Translations under genes and position numbers: made by a program | The notes under the pieces: generated by a model | Told to the model about the DNA's origin: nothing | What the model saw: the letters and a program-made list of their open reading frames with translations, nothing else | The model's database searches: none | Assembly: GCA_009363875.1 (NCBI GenBank) | Contig: CM018680.1 | Span: 67,054,639 to 67,118,638, forward strand | DNA length: 64,000 bases | Direction of reading: 5' to 3' | DNA from: Mikania micrantha | Lineage: Eukaryota > Streptophyta > Magnoliopsida > Asterales > Asteraceae | In this document: in pieces, positions 13,625-23,313 of the stretch | Position numbering within the stretch: position 1 is the first letter of the stretch | Layout of the letters: each line of letters opens with the position of its first letter

Positions 13625-14390
13625 AAGCAGACAAATTCAGGTCAGTTTAAGAACATTAAAGATATAACCCGTTCTATCACATAAATACAATCCCATTCAG
13701 TTACACTGAAAATTTGTATTAAAAGGTGATTATAAAGAATACAGTATAACTACATGAATTCAGTCCAGACATGTTCACATTACACACAGATCACACAATT
13801 ATTCGTAGTTATACTTAGTCCTGTTATTTCAAAAACATGTTAGAGTCTTACCCAGCTCATTGTATTGCAACACATGTTTTTAAAGATATGTTCATACAGG
13901 ACTAGGATATGTTCTCAGTTCATGCACTAAGTTCTCATAACAACAATAGATACGTTCCCGTACAGTATGGCTCTCGTACAGTACTTAAGTTACAGACATA
14001 TTTGCATACAGTATTGCTCCCGTACTGTATTTCAGCAAAATATATATTTTAGTTCGATATATTCGCATACAGTATTGTTCCCGTACTGTACTTCAACGAA
14101 ATATATATATTAGTTCAACATGTTCTCACACAGAAAAATTAATTATAGTTCACACACAAAGTTCATTGTACAAACAGATATACAAAAACATCCATATATT
14201 ACAGTACCATAGTTTTATACATACCAAGTTTCGATGCAACCAAAAGTCATAATATACCAACCTAACAACATCATACACTACAACTCACAAACTCGGGATC
14301 TGTTTATACCAAAATATCCCGCTCTCATAACTACTGATCACCCTATATCACATCATATGTACAACAAGATCATAACTGCTCGGTCCCCTG
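13625..14390 (-). other. Leader between extra ORF and gag, with repeated hairpins
   Basis: No gene is seen. A unit of about 60 bp repeats at 13950-14100, marked by catacagtattg(c/t)tcccgtactgta. Two copies fold as hairpins: ATACAGTAT (14006-14014) with GTACTGTAT (14022-14030), and 14067-14075 with 14083-14090, both with a loop of seven bases. A third, partial copy starts near 13960 but has a direct instead of inverted second arm. Confidence 0.6.
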
Positions 14391-14398
14391 ATCAGCCC

Positions 14399-15108
14399 TC
14401 ACCGCAGAAAATACCATAACCCGTCCAACACCATGGCTATAATGACCAACCCTATAGCCACACATAATAACCTAGCCTCTAAGCTCATGCCCTCTAGCAC
14501 TCCCATCATCACTCCTCTCATCACTATCACTCGCTGCCAGAATGCAGCTATCATCCCCTGAATCATGGTTCTCCTCATCCTCTCCTTGATCATAGCCCGC
14601 CAAGCTTGCGAGCCAGCATCCAGTGCATTCATCTGTTCCATCAACAACAGATGAGATGTGAGTATCTCGAACACAGTGGTACGTGTATCTTCCCCAATAG
14701 CACGAGACTCCTGTAACTCTAGTCGAGTCCCCTGAAGATTTAAAGTCACCAGCGAAGCTGTGCCCTAAACTCCGCCTGCTATGAGGACTCTCCTATCTCA
14801 TGTACAGTGTCAGGCTCATCCCTAGGCGCCATCTGACGTCTAATAGGAAGACCTGTCGTCTTGCGAGCTTGGCCTCGCATACGTCTGAGTCTATCCCATG
14901 CTGGAATTCTCGGTGGAGATGGCATAGGTGCTGGTTCAGGTGCTGGTGCTGGTGCTGGTGGTGTCTGTGGTACAAGTGCATCAGCCTGAGAAGCAGCTGC
15001 AGATGCCTCCGATGGATCGGAGTCAGAACCCGAACTTGAGCTCGGGGTATCGTCTAGTATCACGTAAGGAAACCGCTGATAAATGTATCTCTCTCCTTGG
15101 TCTGCCAT
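14399..15108 (-). pseudogene. Extra 5' ORF of the Tekay element with C-terminal membrane segment
   Basis: This region lies between the primer site and gag, where most chromoviruses have only leader. The first part (15108-14779, 109 codons) has a Ser/Asp-rich segment, an Ala/Pro repeat tract (APAPAPEPAP) and an Arg-rich end. The second part (14749-14399, 116 codons) is in another frame, looks helical and charged, and ends in a hydrophobic stretch of about 20 residues (LLCVAIGLVIIAMVL) followed closely by the stop. The parts are separated by about 30 bp holding an in-frame TAG and a one-base shift, so I infer one ancestral ORF of roughly 235 residues: disordered N-terminus, helical middle, tail anchor. 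I do not recognise a family. A pseudogene of an unrelated protein captured by the element is the main alternative. Confidence 0.6.
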
Positions 15109-15446
15109 CGCTGTATAAACAGAATACTCGAATCAGTACCATGAAAAAAATATATTGAATAATAACATTCAACATACACATGATATGAGACATCCTCCTA
15201 TCTTAACGCAACTATTCGTCATTACTATTGTTAGTGTTTTGCTTGAATTAAATCAAACTAGAATGCACACGTGTTGCAAATTTCAGTTATGCTGGCCACT
15301 CATAACTGGAATTTGTACCACCTGATTATCCTGGCTTAATTCAAAACAAGTTTTGTTCAATATTAATGTTCGGTGCTCTCTGTGTTACTATACGAGCCTA
15401 TGGTTATAGTCTAGGTTTCTAAGTCAACCTAATTCTCTATAACCTG

Positions 15447-15460
15447 TGGCTCTGATACCA
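15447..15460 (-). other. Primer binding site, tRNA initiator Met (Tekay element)
   Basis: Minus strand TGGTATCAGAGCCA, three bases inside the 5' LTR. It is complementary to the 3' end of plant initiator tRNA-Met. Confidence 0.92.
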
Positions 15461-15463
15461 CCC

Positions 15464-17523
15464 TGTCACACCCCCACCCCTCGTCACCTGGTGTCTAGTC
15501 TGACGTCACCGAACCGGTTGCGGAAGCATAGTGGTGATGTCTCTGAGGTGAGAGGTGACTTACTTGAACCGATATCATAAGCACACAGATTAACTTAAAA
15601 TAAATATAATACAGGGTTTCGTCATTACAATCAGTATCATAGTTTACAACTAAGTTTATTACACAACTGACTTATTTAATTACTAGTGTTTGAAGTGCTG
15701 CCTCACCGAGTGTCACTGTCTTCCTGCAAAAAGATTTAAGTTTGAAACGTCAGCACAAAGCTGGTGAGTTCGACAGTTCAATTTAAAACAATATGATATG
15801 ATAAGTACGTTCTCAAAAGTTCAGTTCCGGATAACCATGGGACCCGTATCTAGTTCCTTTCGGACGTCTAGTCTGTCTCAAGATATTACCCGTCGGTACA
15901 TATCTTAATGCCTCATTATCTTAATGTCTATCATACCATTAAGAAGTTCAGGAAACATATAACAAACATTCACACAAGGGGAGATGCAATCCTCCCAGCG
16001 AATGGGGTGTCAACCAATAGTACTATCAATGTTTTCTGTTCGGCCACACATGGGTTCACTAGATACAGTTCAGAAATGAGGACTTTCAGTTCCATGATAG
16101 AGTTCAGTCTACAGGCAAAATCCCATGAAATCCCACAAAATCACATGAAATCACACATATATCATTGACGCATATCATATGTTCAGACAACAGTTTGCAG
16201 AGTTTCCCCGATGTTTGTAAAAGATTAAAAATAAAAGGGGTTGTACGAAACTCACCTGATGATAATAGGTAGCAGAGTATCACCAAACTGATAGTACAGA
16301 GATGATTCTGCATTTAGTTATTTTTAATAAGTTATTTATGTTCTAGTTTACTGATTAGATCCTTCTGAACGTTCAATGTCAAAGACATTGCTTAGTAAAT
16401 CATCAACTCGATATTAATTATATAATTAATTAATTTAATGTCATATCATACAATGTATGATAATGTAGGAACCTACATTGCATTAGATTCCTAACACAAA
16501 GTTGATGACACTCTAGATTAATCAGAATAATCTCTGATTAATCAGATAGTTAATGTTGTTGATTATAATGCTAAAACAGTTTCTAGATAATTTAATGACT
16601 TAGAAATGATTAATCCTTATTATTGATTACCCAAATATCATGAAATATCACAATGTAGCATTAGAATAGGTGAAATAACCAGATTTAACATACTAATCTG
16701 ACTGTTATCACAAACATCAGATAATCATTCCAATGAGTATGTTAATGATTATGATTAGTTTGAAACACTTGGATTTAACCTTTGCATTTCAAAGATTAGT
16801 CAAACTAATCACCTACATTGTCATAATCAAATGGTTTAAACCATTATAATCATAGTTATGATTTCATGAAAATCGGGCATTACAACGGATCAAAACAAGG
16901 ATTTAACCGTTAGAACTTCGTGTTCTTCGTTTATAATCAATCCTAGCCATCATCTAGGCAATAATCAACAATCCTAACTATCTCATTACGTTCAAAATCA
17001 AGATCTAATCAATCAAAATCAAACTAGAAGGTTAAAACGAACCGTTACCTGTTCTGACGAATTCCTGCGGTTAAAACAGCGATCAGGACTTGTATATATG
17101 ATTCCTGGGATGATCCACACAATCAAGAGGCTTCAAAATGGTGTTTAAAGGATGAAAATATGAACTTGAGTCGTTCAAAGGGCGAGCAGAGTGTTTAGAA
17201 GAAGAATTGTGATGATCCCCATGCGTTCTGATCACTTAACCCATTTTTTTGCCGACATACCCGCCAGGCGTATCGCCCCATCTGGAGGGTTGGGGGTTAG
17301 GCGTACCGCCCCACGTGTTTTTCTTCCAATATTTGATTTAAACTTCGTTTCGCGATTCCGGGAGCATACGAACTCCGTTTTGCGCACGGTTTTCGCCCAC
17401 ATTCATCATTTTTCACATACTATCAATCCCCAATAACAAAAGTTACTAAATCCTCGTGGATTTCAAGCACGACCAAATGTGCTCACGTCATTAATGCCGA
17501 ATTCTTCGTACGCAACTGTCATA
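15464..17523 (-). repeat. 5' LTR of the Tekay element
   Basis: It is a 2060-bp direct repeat of 6761-8820. Differences seen by eye are mostly transitions, for example at the last bases (cata here, caca at 8817-8820) and in the word cgtttcgcg (cgttttgcg in the other copy). The GGCGTATCGCC words lie near its upstream end, in the expected U3 part. Confidence 0.95.
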
Positions 17524-17528
17524 GGAGA
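17524..17528. repeat. Target site duplication GGAGA, right copy
   Basis: It matches 6756-6760. Confidence 0.9.
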
Positions 17529-18360
17529 GGGGCAGCCACTGGTTCCAGAGGAAGAACCAATGGTGCAGCAGTAGGTGTGGTGTTCGCCTTGGGCAGAACT
17601 AGACCCCTACCAGTTCTTTTTGCCCTTTTCTTTATAGGTTCAGAGGAATGTGCCTGAGCAGCTGTAGAGAGCTGCTCAGGGGTTCGTTTGCATTTGTATG
17701 TGATTTTTATTGGGTGAGGGATAGAGGGGGAAGGTGTGTGATCAACATTTGTTGGTTCTACAAAGCTGTCACCTTCAGGAGCAGGAAGCTCCATGGAGGG
17801 AAGAAGATGAGTGAAAGTTCCAGAGAACTGGGCACTCTTCTTCTTCAACTGAACAAAAACCTTGGCAGTAACCAAGGGGATATTATATATGTTCCTAGTT
17901 AGTGAGAGGGAGGATCCCAACTCACTGATAAAAATATGCTGCAAAAATCTGGGATACATACAAAATTTCTTGGGTGACAAAATATTGTCAGCCAAATTAT
18001 TGAAAATAAAAGCGGAGAAATTAAAAGGTTGATTGGAGATCAAGCCATGAATAGCCGCAACTAAATCAGAGGGGACTTGATCCCATCCACTAGTTTTATT
18101 AGGCAGACAGTGAAAAAATCTTGTATGAGGTACTTGTAATTGTAGGACACTCTACCCTTCAAATAGGTTGTTGAAGGGAGAGGACCTTCGTACCCCAATG
18201 ACCTAAAGGTCACTGCTACCTCATCCCTTGTGAATGAGACCCTTCCATCGACATCATTAAGATGAAGATGTCGACAGATGATCTCCACAGAAATGGATAT
18301 GGGATGCACATCAATGGTAACCATGAGAGTTCTACCATTGGGAGATGAAGCAATTAGACA
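17529..18360 (-). pseudogene. Copia third ORF, N-terminal part
   Basis: The minus-strand reading starts near 18360 and runs to the Tekay insertion point. Two open pieces (18324-18061 and 18043-17519) are nearly contiguous. Recognisable words are ICRHLHLND, FRSLGYEGPLP, FSAFIFNNLAD and YPRFLQHIF; this pattern is typical of a protein encoded downstream of pol in Asteraceae copia elements, often mis-annotated as a host enzyme. The end is Pro/Ala-rich with a basic cluster (KKRAKRTGR). The start codon is not clear. The role is unknown. Confidence 0.6.
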
Positions 18361-18908
18361 AGAACGTCAAAACTGTTGGTGATGAGATTCATACACCACA
18401 GGTTTAACGATGAGTGCGAAGAGATACCTGCTCCTTTGGAGAAAGGAGATGATTGGTGTGAAATCAACATCGTGTTCAGCTCATAACTCCGCAACCATGT
18501 TGTGAGCAGGTCGAAAGGCGAGTGATTCCATGGCAATCGAAGGGCGAGTGATTCCATGGCAATCGATGCATATTTAAAGTATCTTAAATATATCATCAGA
18601 AGCACTTTGTTTTAAAGGTCAGAAAGGTTCATCAGATTGGATTATGCTTCGGAAGACATCTTCTTGTGATGACTATATATTGCTTAGACAAGCAGTTTTA
18701 TTGAATTAGAAGATTAATTTTCCGAAGGCAATATATCGGAAGATGAGTACCTCGGAAGAATTGATGTCTTTCGAAGTGTGATTGCTTCTGACTCAAGAGT
18801 TAAAAAAAATTCCGAAGACTTAAAATATCTTCTGAAGAGTAATTACACATTAGAAGATAATTTAAATTTATCCTCTGAAGGATTATTTACATTTTGTTAC
18901 AAATTCAT
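18361..18908 (-). other. Copia spacer between RNase H and third ORF
   Basis: No gene is supported. It contains a small tandem duplication (gcgagtgattccatggcaat at about 18519 and 18545) and many ttccgaag/cttcggaag words at 18640-18840, the same words seen in the LTR at 4515-4625. Confidence 0.5.
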
Positions 18909-20480
18909 TTATTCAAAATTGATCATACCAATTGCTGTTATTAAATACCTAAATATTCCTTCTTCAAAAGCCTTGGTGAAGAGATCATCCAGATTGCTTT
19001 CTGTATCAACTTTGACTAGATGAGTTAACTTCTTTTCTGCACAATCTCTGATGAAGTGATATCTGATGTCAATGTGCTTGGTCTTCGAATACTTGACATG
19101 ATTGTTGGTGATGGAGATTACACTGGAGTTGTCAATCTGTATAGGAGTGTTACAGAGTTCTACTCCATAATTTTTTATTTGATTTTGAATCCAGATTACT
19201 TGAGCAAAGCAACTAGAGGCAGCAATGTATTCAGCTTCTGCAGTAGAAGTAGAGACACATGTTTGCTTTTTACATTGCCATGAAACTATTCTGGACCCAA
19301 GAAATTGACATCCTCCCGATGTGGACTTCATGCTAAAGTTGCACCCTCCATAATCACTGTCAGTGTAGGCCATGATGAACTGAAAGTCTGCATTCCTAAG
19401 ATACACAATCCTGCTTGCTGTTAGATATACATCAAGGAGCCAATCATTGCTCTGTATTGGTGCTGATCAACATCCTCCCCCTCAAGATCAGGGCCTAAGG
19501 ATGTTGTTTTGGACATTGGGGTGCCTAAAGCTTTGCAGTTAGTGAAGTTAAACCTTTCAAGAATATCCTTGACATATTTTGATTGATTAATGAAAATCCC
19601 TGTAGGAGTTTGCTTCACTTGTAATCCAAGAAAGAAAGTGAGCTCTCCCGTTGAGCTCATTTCAAATTTAGACTTCATTAGTGCTTCAAGTCCTTGTAGA
19701 GAGATTCATCAGTAGAACCAAAGATAATATCATCAACATAAATTTGGACAAGCATAATATGTTGATTGGATTTCTTAAAGAAAAGAGTCTTGTCAATAGT
19801 CCCTCTCTTGAAGTTGTTTGACAGTAGAAAGGAGGAAAAGGTCTCATACCATTTTCTGGGAGCTTGATGCAGCCCATATAGAGCTTTATCAAGCTTACAA
19901 ACATGGTTAGGAAACTTAGGATCCTCAAATTCAGGTGGTTGACAAACAAATACTTCTTCATCAATTTTTTATAGAGAAAGGTACTTTTTACATCCATTTG
20001 AAATACCTTGAAGTCTTTGGCAGCTGCAAATGCTAGAAATATTCTGATAGCCTCAATCCTTGCAACTGGAGCAATAACATCATCATAGTCAATCCCTTCC
20101 TCCTGTGTGTATCCTTGTACAACTAGCTGTGCCTAGTTTTTGATGACATCACCTTTGTCATCCTTCTTATTTCTAAAAACCCATTTGGTTCCAATTGCAT
20201 ATTTACCGTTAGGTAAAGGGCAGATTTTCCAAACTCCTTGCCTTTCAAACTGAAGGAGTTCCTCTTGCATTGCTTCTACCCAGCTGCTATCTTTCAATGA
20301 TTCAGCAACTTTCTTTGGTTCTATTTGAGATAGAAAGCAAGAAAACAAACAGATGTTTGCTTCATGCATGGAACTCCTTGTTCTTATTCCTTCTTCAACA
20401 TTGCCAATGATATTCTCAGTTGGATGGGTGTTATGAATGCGAGTTCTCGGAATCACATCCAGCTGGGAACTCAAATCCAT
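18909..20480 (-). pseudogene. Copia reverse transcriptase and RNase H
   Basis: The RT start is marked by WVEAMQEELLQFERQGVW and a TKWVFRNK word (20480-20133); it hits a TAG after KN. Next pieces are 19997-19686 (MDVKSTFLYK, motif A region, then frameshifted) and 19678-19421 (LTFFLGLQVKQ, GTPMS, YRAMIGSLMY), followed by a deletion. RNase H is 19406-18909 with AYTDSDYGGC, STAEAEY and the tail DLFTKAF. The palm motif C (YVDD type) is not in a clean frame; its region is about 19715-19745. It cannot encode an active enzyme. Confidence 0.85.
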
Positions 20481-20516
20481 GTTGCTGGGCTCAAGGTTTG
20501 AAAGTACAACCTCAAG

Positions 20517-21953
20517 CTAGATTTTGGGTAGATCTTGGATTCTCTGATGTTGGACTGCTATGGATGGATTTTCTCTGGATAGATAAGTTTCCAGAGTGTT
20601 TTCTTCATCAGTAGAGCTCCCAACTTCCTCTTGACTCTGTGGAGCAGAAGTAGAGTCACTTAGAGGAACAGCTCGAGAGGTTATGATTGTCTTCGAATAT
20701 GAGACTGCTGGAGGTGTTGAAGTGGATTCTGCCAAGGTTTGTCTTGAAGCTATTGGCAGTTCAACACGAAAATCTTCTTCCCTTCTGTGCTGAGTGGAGT
20801 CCGAGGCAGTTGTCTGCAATTCTGGAAGATACTCTTTCAAAAGTTTAAATGCATATGTGAATTTATCAAGATCAAACAACCAATCAGTGCCTATTCCTGG
20901 TTTATTGATAGTATGTTCATTGAACTGAACATTTGCAGATTCTTCAATAATCCAGGAATATTTGATGTATACTCTATATGCCTTAGCCTGTGAAGAGGAC
21001 CCAACAAAGTAGCCCTCTGTTGATTTCTCAACAAACTTGGCTAGATGATCTTTGGTATTCAAAATGGTGCATTGACATCCAAATGGTTTATGAAACCCAA
21101 TAAATGGTTTTCTCTTATACCAAATTTCATAAGGAGTCATACCATGTGATTTAACTACCAATATTCTATTTCGGACATAACAGACAGTGTTGACTGCTTC
21201 TGCCCAAAAAGTTATTGGTAGCTTGGCATCATATAACATGGTCCTAGCAGCCTCAATCAGTGTCCTAATCCTTCTCTCAGCAACACCATTTTGTTGTGGA
21301 GTCCTAGGGGCACTGAATTGTCTTGTAATACCCTTAGATTCACAAAAGGAATTTAAATTATGATTTTTGAATTATGTTCCTTGATTAGACCTTATGATTT
21401 TTACATGGTGGTCACTTTCATTTTCAACCTTGAGAATGAATGAATTCAAGATCTCAGCAGTTTCATCCTTGGTACTTAGAAAGAATACCAGTTATATCTT
21501 GAGAAGTCATTAGTGACCACTAAACAGTAGGATTTTCTACCTATACTTTTCACACTTGTAGGGGCCAAACAAGTCCATGTGTAGCAAATGTAGGACTGTT
21601 ATTATTGAATTCATCTCTTTGGCATGATGAGATGATTTGTGTTCTTTCCCTTTTAGGAAGGAAACACATTTATCAACACAGATGAATTCTTTTGTTGGTA
21701 AACCTGTAACTAAGTAATTTTTGACAAGTTTATTCATGTTTTTCACGTTTACATGACAAAGTCTCATATGCCAAAGAGATGATTCATCAAGTGAGGCTTT
21801 TGAGACAAAGCAATTTATATTGCTAAGTGGTGAAGTTGTGCTCATGTCCAGCATATACATGTTGTTCCTTCTAGGAGCTCTGAGCAGAATTTGGTCATTT
21901 GGAACAACAAATCCTGGTTTCAAGACAATACATTCATGCTCAGTGAACAACAT
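20517..21953 (-). pseudogene. Copia pre-integrase and integrase
   Basis: The first piece (21953-21537) has the pre-integrase zinc-binding pattern (LWHMRLCHVN followed by C-V-D-K-C) and the start of the integrase core (HMDLFGP). Frameshifts and an internal region without clean frame (21536-21240) follow. The second piece (21239-20517) has FWAEAVNTVCYVRNR, the MTPYEIWYKRKP word and the FGCQC and GYFVGSSS words typical of copia integrase C-termini. Several active-site residues fall in the broken stretch. Confidence 0.85.
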
Positions 21954-21962
21954 GTTATGTTT

Positions 21963-23295
21963 CTAGTCGCACACCTGTGAAACACTCAGCAAATTATAAT
22001 TCAATTCTTTCACATAATGTACATTCTCAAAAATTACCTTACCATTTGTTATTGTGCCTCTACCTGTGATGTATCCACCCACTGGATCACTTCCAAAAGC
22101 AACTGACCCTTTAAAAAATGGTTCATATTTGTGTAGGTGGATCTTGTTGCTTGTCATGTGCCGGGAGCAGCCACTGTCAACAATCCACAAATTTCCTTTA
22201 GAGTCTTGTTGTCCCTGCACATGGTTAGAAGTGAATTAGTTTCTGATGGGAACCCAAGCCCATGTGGTCTTGGGTTTTCCACTTGCATCCTTATAGGAAA
22301 GTTTCTTCGAAATCATATTTGATGGAGTAGATGATGAGCTTGTTGATGGAGCAGGAGGTTGAGCAAAGTCCTTTCTTTTCCAAACTCTTCAGACTTTTGG
22401 AGTGGTCAGAAGCATTATCTTTTTCTGGCATCCATCGGAAGCACCTTTTTTTCTCCTTCGATGGTTTGGATTTTGTCTTGAGATGGGTCCTTTCTTCTGA
22501 TTTTCTTCTTTCGAAGTAATGAGACTTCTTGGTTTTGTTGGAAGCATTGTTGACATGTGCTTCCGATGTTCCTTTTGCTTTGGAAGACTTCATGCTCTTC
22601 CTTTTCATGTTGTCAGAAGTACATGCTTCTGACGGCGTCTTGTGCGGCTTGACTCACCTTTTGCTTTTGGAAGCAGATTGTTCTTCCGAGGAAAAAGATA
22701 ATTTGCTCCAACATTTCCTGTTGTTTTCTCTTTCTTTTGGTCTTGGATGTGTTCTGCTTCTTGGATTGAAGAAGCAATCAGCAGCAAAATGATTTGTATC
22801 TCCACACATAAGACACACATGCTGAACTTTGGTTGATTTCTGAGAATTCTTTCTTGTGGGGAACTTGAGATGTGTTTCACTTAACTTGACTGTTCTAATT
22901 TTGGTGTTCCAACAAAACTTTTGTTAGGGTGATTTACTAGAACCTTATATGTGCTTGCATTTCTATTTCCTGATCTAGCCCTGTGTGACTTGTCAGATGG
23001 ACAAGTAACATATTCATTTGATGATGTACTCCCTGTTTGTACATATTTAGCTTTGACAAAAGTAGGTGAGTTTTCTTGTTTCTTTTCTTGTTTTTTAAAA
23101 CTAGTTTTTCTTTTTCAAAGTAAATGGGAGTATCATCCTCAGATGAACAGGTTGAGTAAGTAGGGCTAATATCAGATGAGTCATTTTCTTGAGCAATCTT
23201 GTGTATATCCAAAACCTCATCATACACAAGGCTTGCTTCAGGTTTGCATCTTACCTCCACCATTGGAGTATAGGCAGATGGGGGTTCCATTTTAT
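21963..23295 (-). pseudogene. Copia gag C-terminus and protease
   Basis: The protease is at 22220-21963 with the copia signature IVDSGCSRHMT and the word LSVSQVCD. A CCHC zinc knuckle (CLMCGDTNHFAADC) is read near 22790-22835 in a different frame from the flanking pieces. Upstream, 23305-22937 encodes a charged linker (YDEVLDIHKIAQEND) ending at the sequence switch at 23296, so the N-terminal gag domain is missing. Confidence 0.75.
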
Positions 23296-23313
23296 TGTAA
23301 CCCACCCCATGTA
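23296..23313 (-). mobile_element. First 18 bp of a second Tekay-like LTR
   Basis: The terminus tgtaacccaccccatgta resembles the TGT(A/C)ACACCCC ends of the other gypsy LTRs in the window and marks the end of copia sequence. The rest of this LTR continues after the inserted element, from 32009. Orientation is minus by comparison with the others. Confidence 0.5.
23309..23313. repeat. Target site duplication ATGTA, left copy
   Basis: ATGTA precedes the LTR starting at 23314 and recurs at 32009-32013. Confidence 0.88.

Larger units (their letters stand above)
6761..17523 (-). mobile_element. Tekay-type Ty3/gypsy chromovirus, complete but disabled
   Basis: This is a full-length 10.8-kb LTR retrotransposon read on the minus strand: 5' LTR 15464-17523, primer site 15447-15460, extra ORF about 15108-14399, gag-pol 13612-8884, purine tract 8821-8836, 3' LTR 6761-8820. 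Exact 5-bp duplications flank it. Domain order is gag, zinc knuckles, protease, RT, RNase H, integrase, chromodomain-like tail, as in chromoviruses; the C-terminal tail with [12 protein letters not shown] fits the Tekay lineage. By eye the LTRs differ at about 9 of 2060 positions, so it is recent, yet pol carries two stops and a frameshift. It is inserted in the third ORF of the copia element. Confidence 0.93.
4329..23295 (-). mobile_element. SIRE-like Ty1/copia element, old, interrupted by Tekay element
   Basis: In minus-strand order it holds zinc knuckle and protease (22.9-22.0 kb), integrase (21.95-20.5 kb), RT (20.5-19.4 kb), RNase H (19.4-18.9 kb), third ORF (18.36-17.53 and 6.75-4.73 kb), purine tract and 3' LTR (to 4700). 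Integrase before RT defines Ty1/copia. The large third ORF suggests the SIRE/Maximus lineage. The N-terminal gag and 5' LTR are not seen: at 23296 the sequence switches to a gypsy-type LTR terminus. Many frameshifts and stops show it is the oldest layer here. Confidence 0.75.

Noticed and set aside
14793..15158. Overlapping ORFs on both strands at the Ala/Pro tract
   Set aside because: They are shadows of the ggtgctggt repeat coding the Ala/Pro segment of the extra Tekay ORF.
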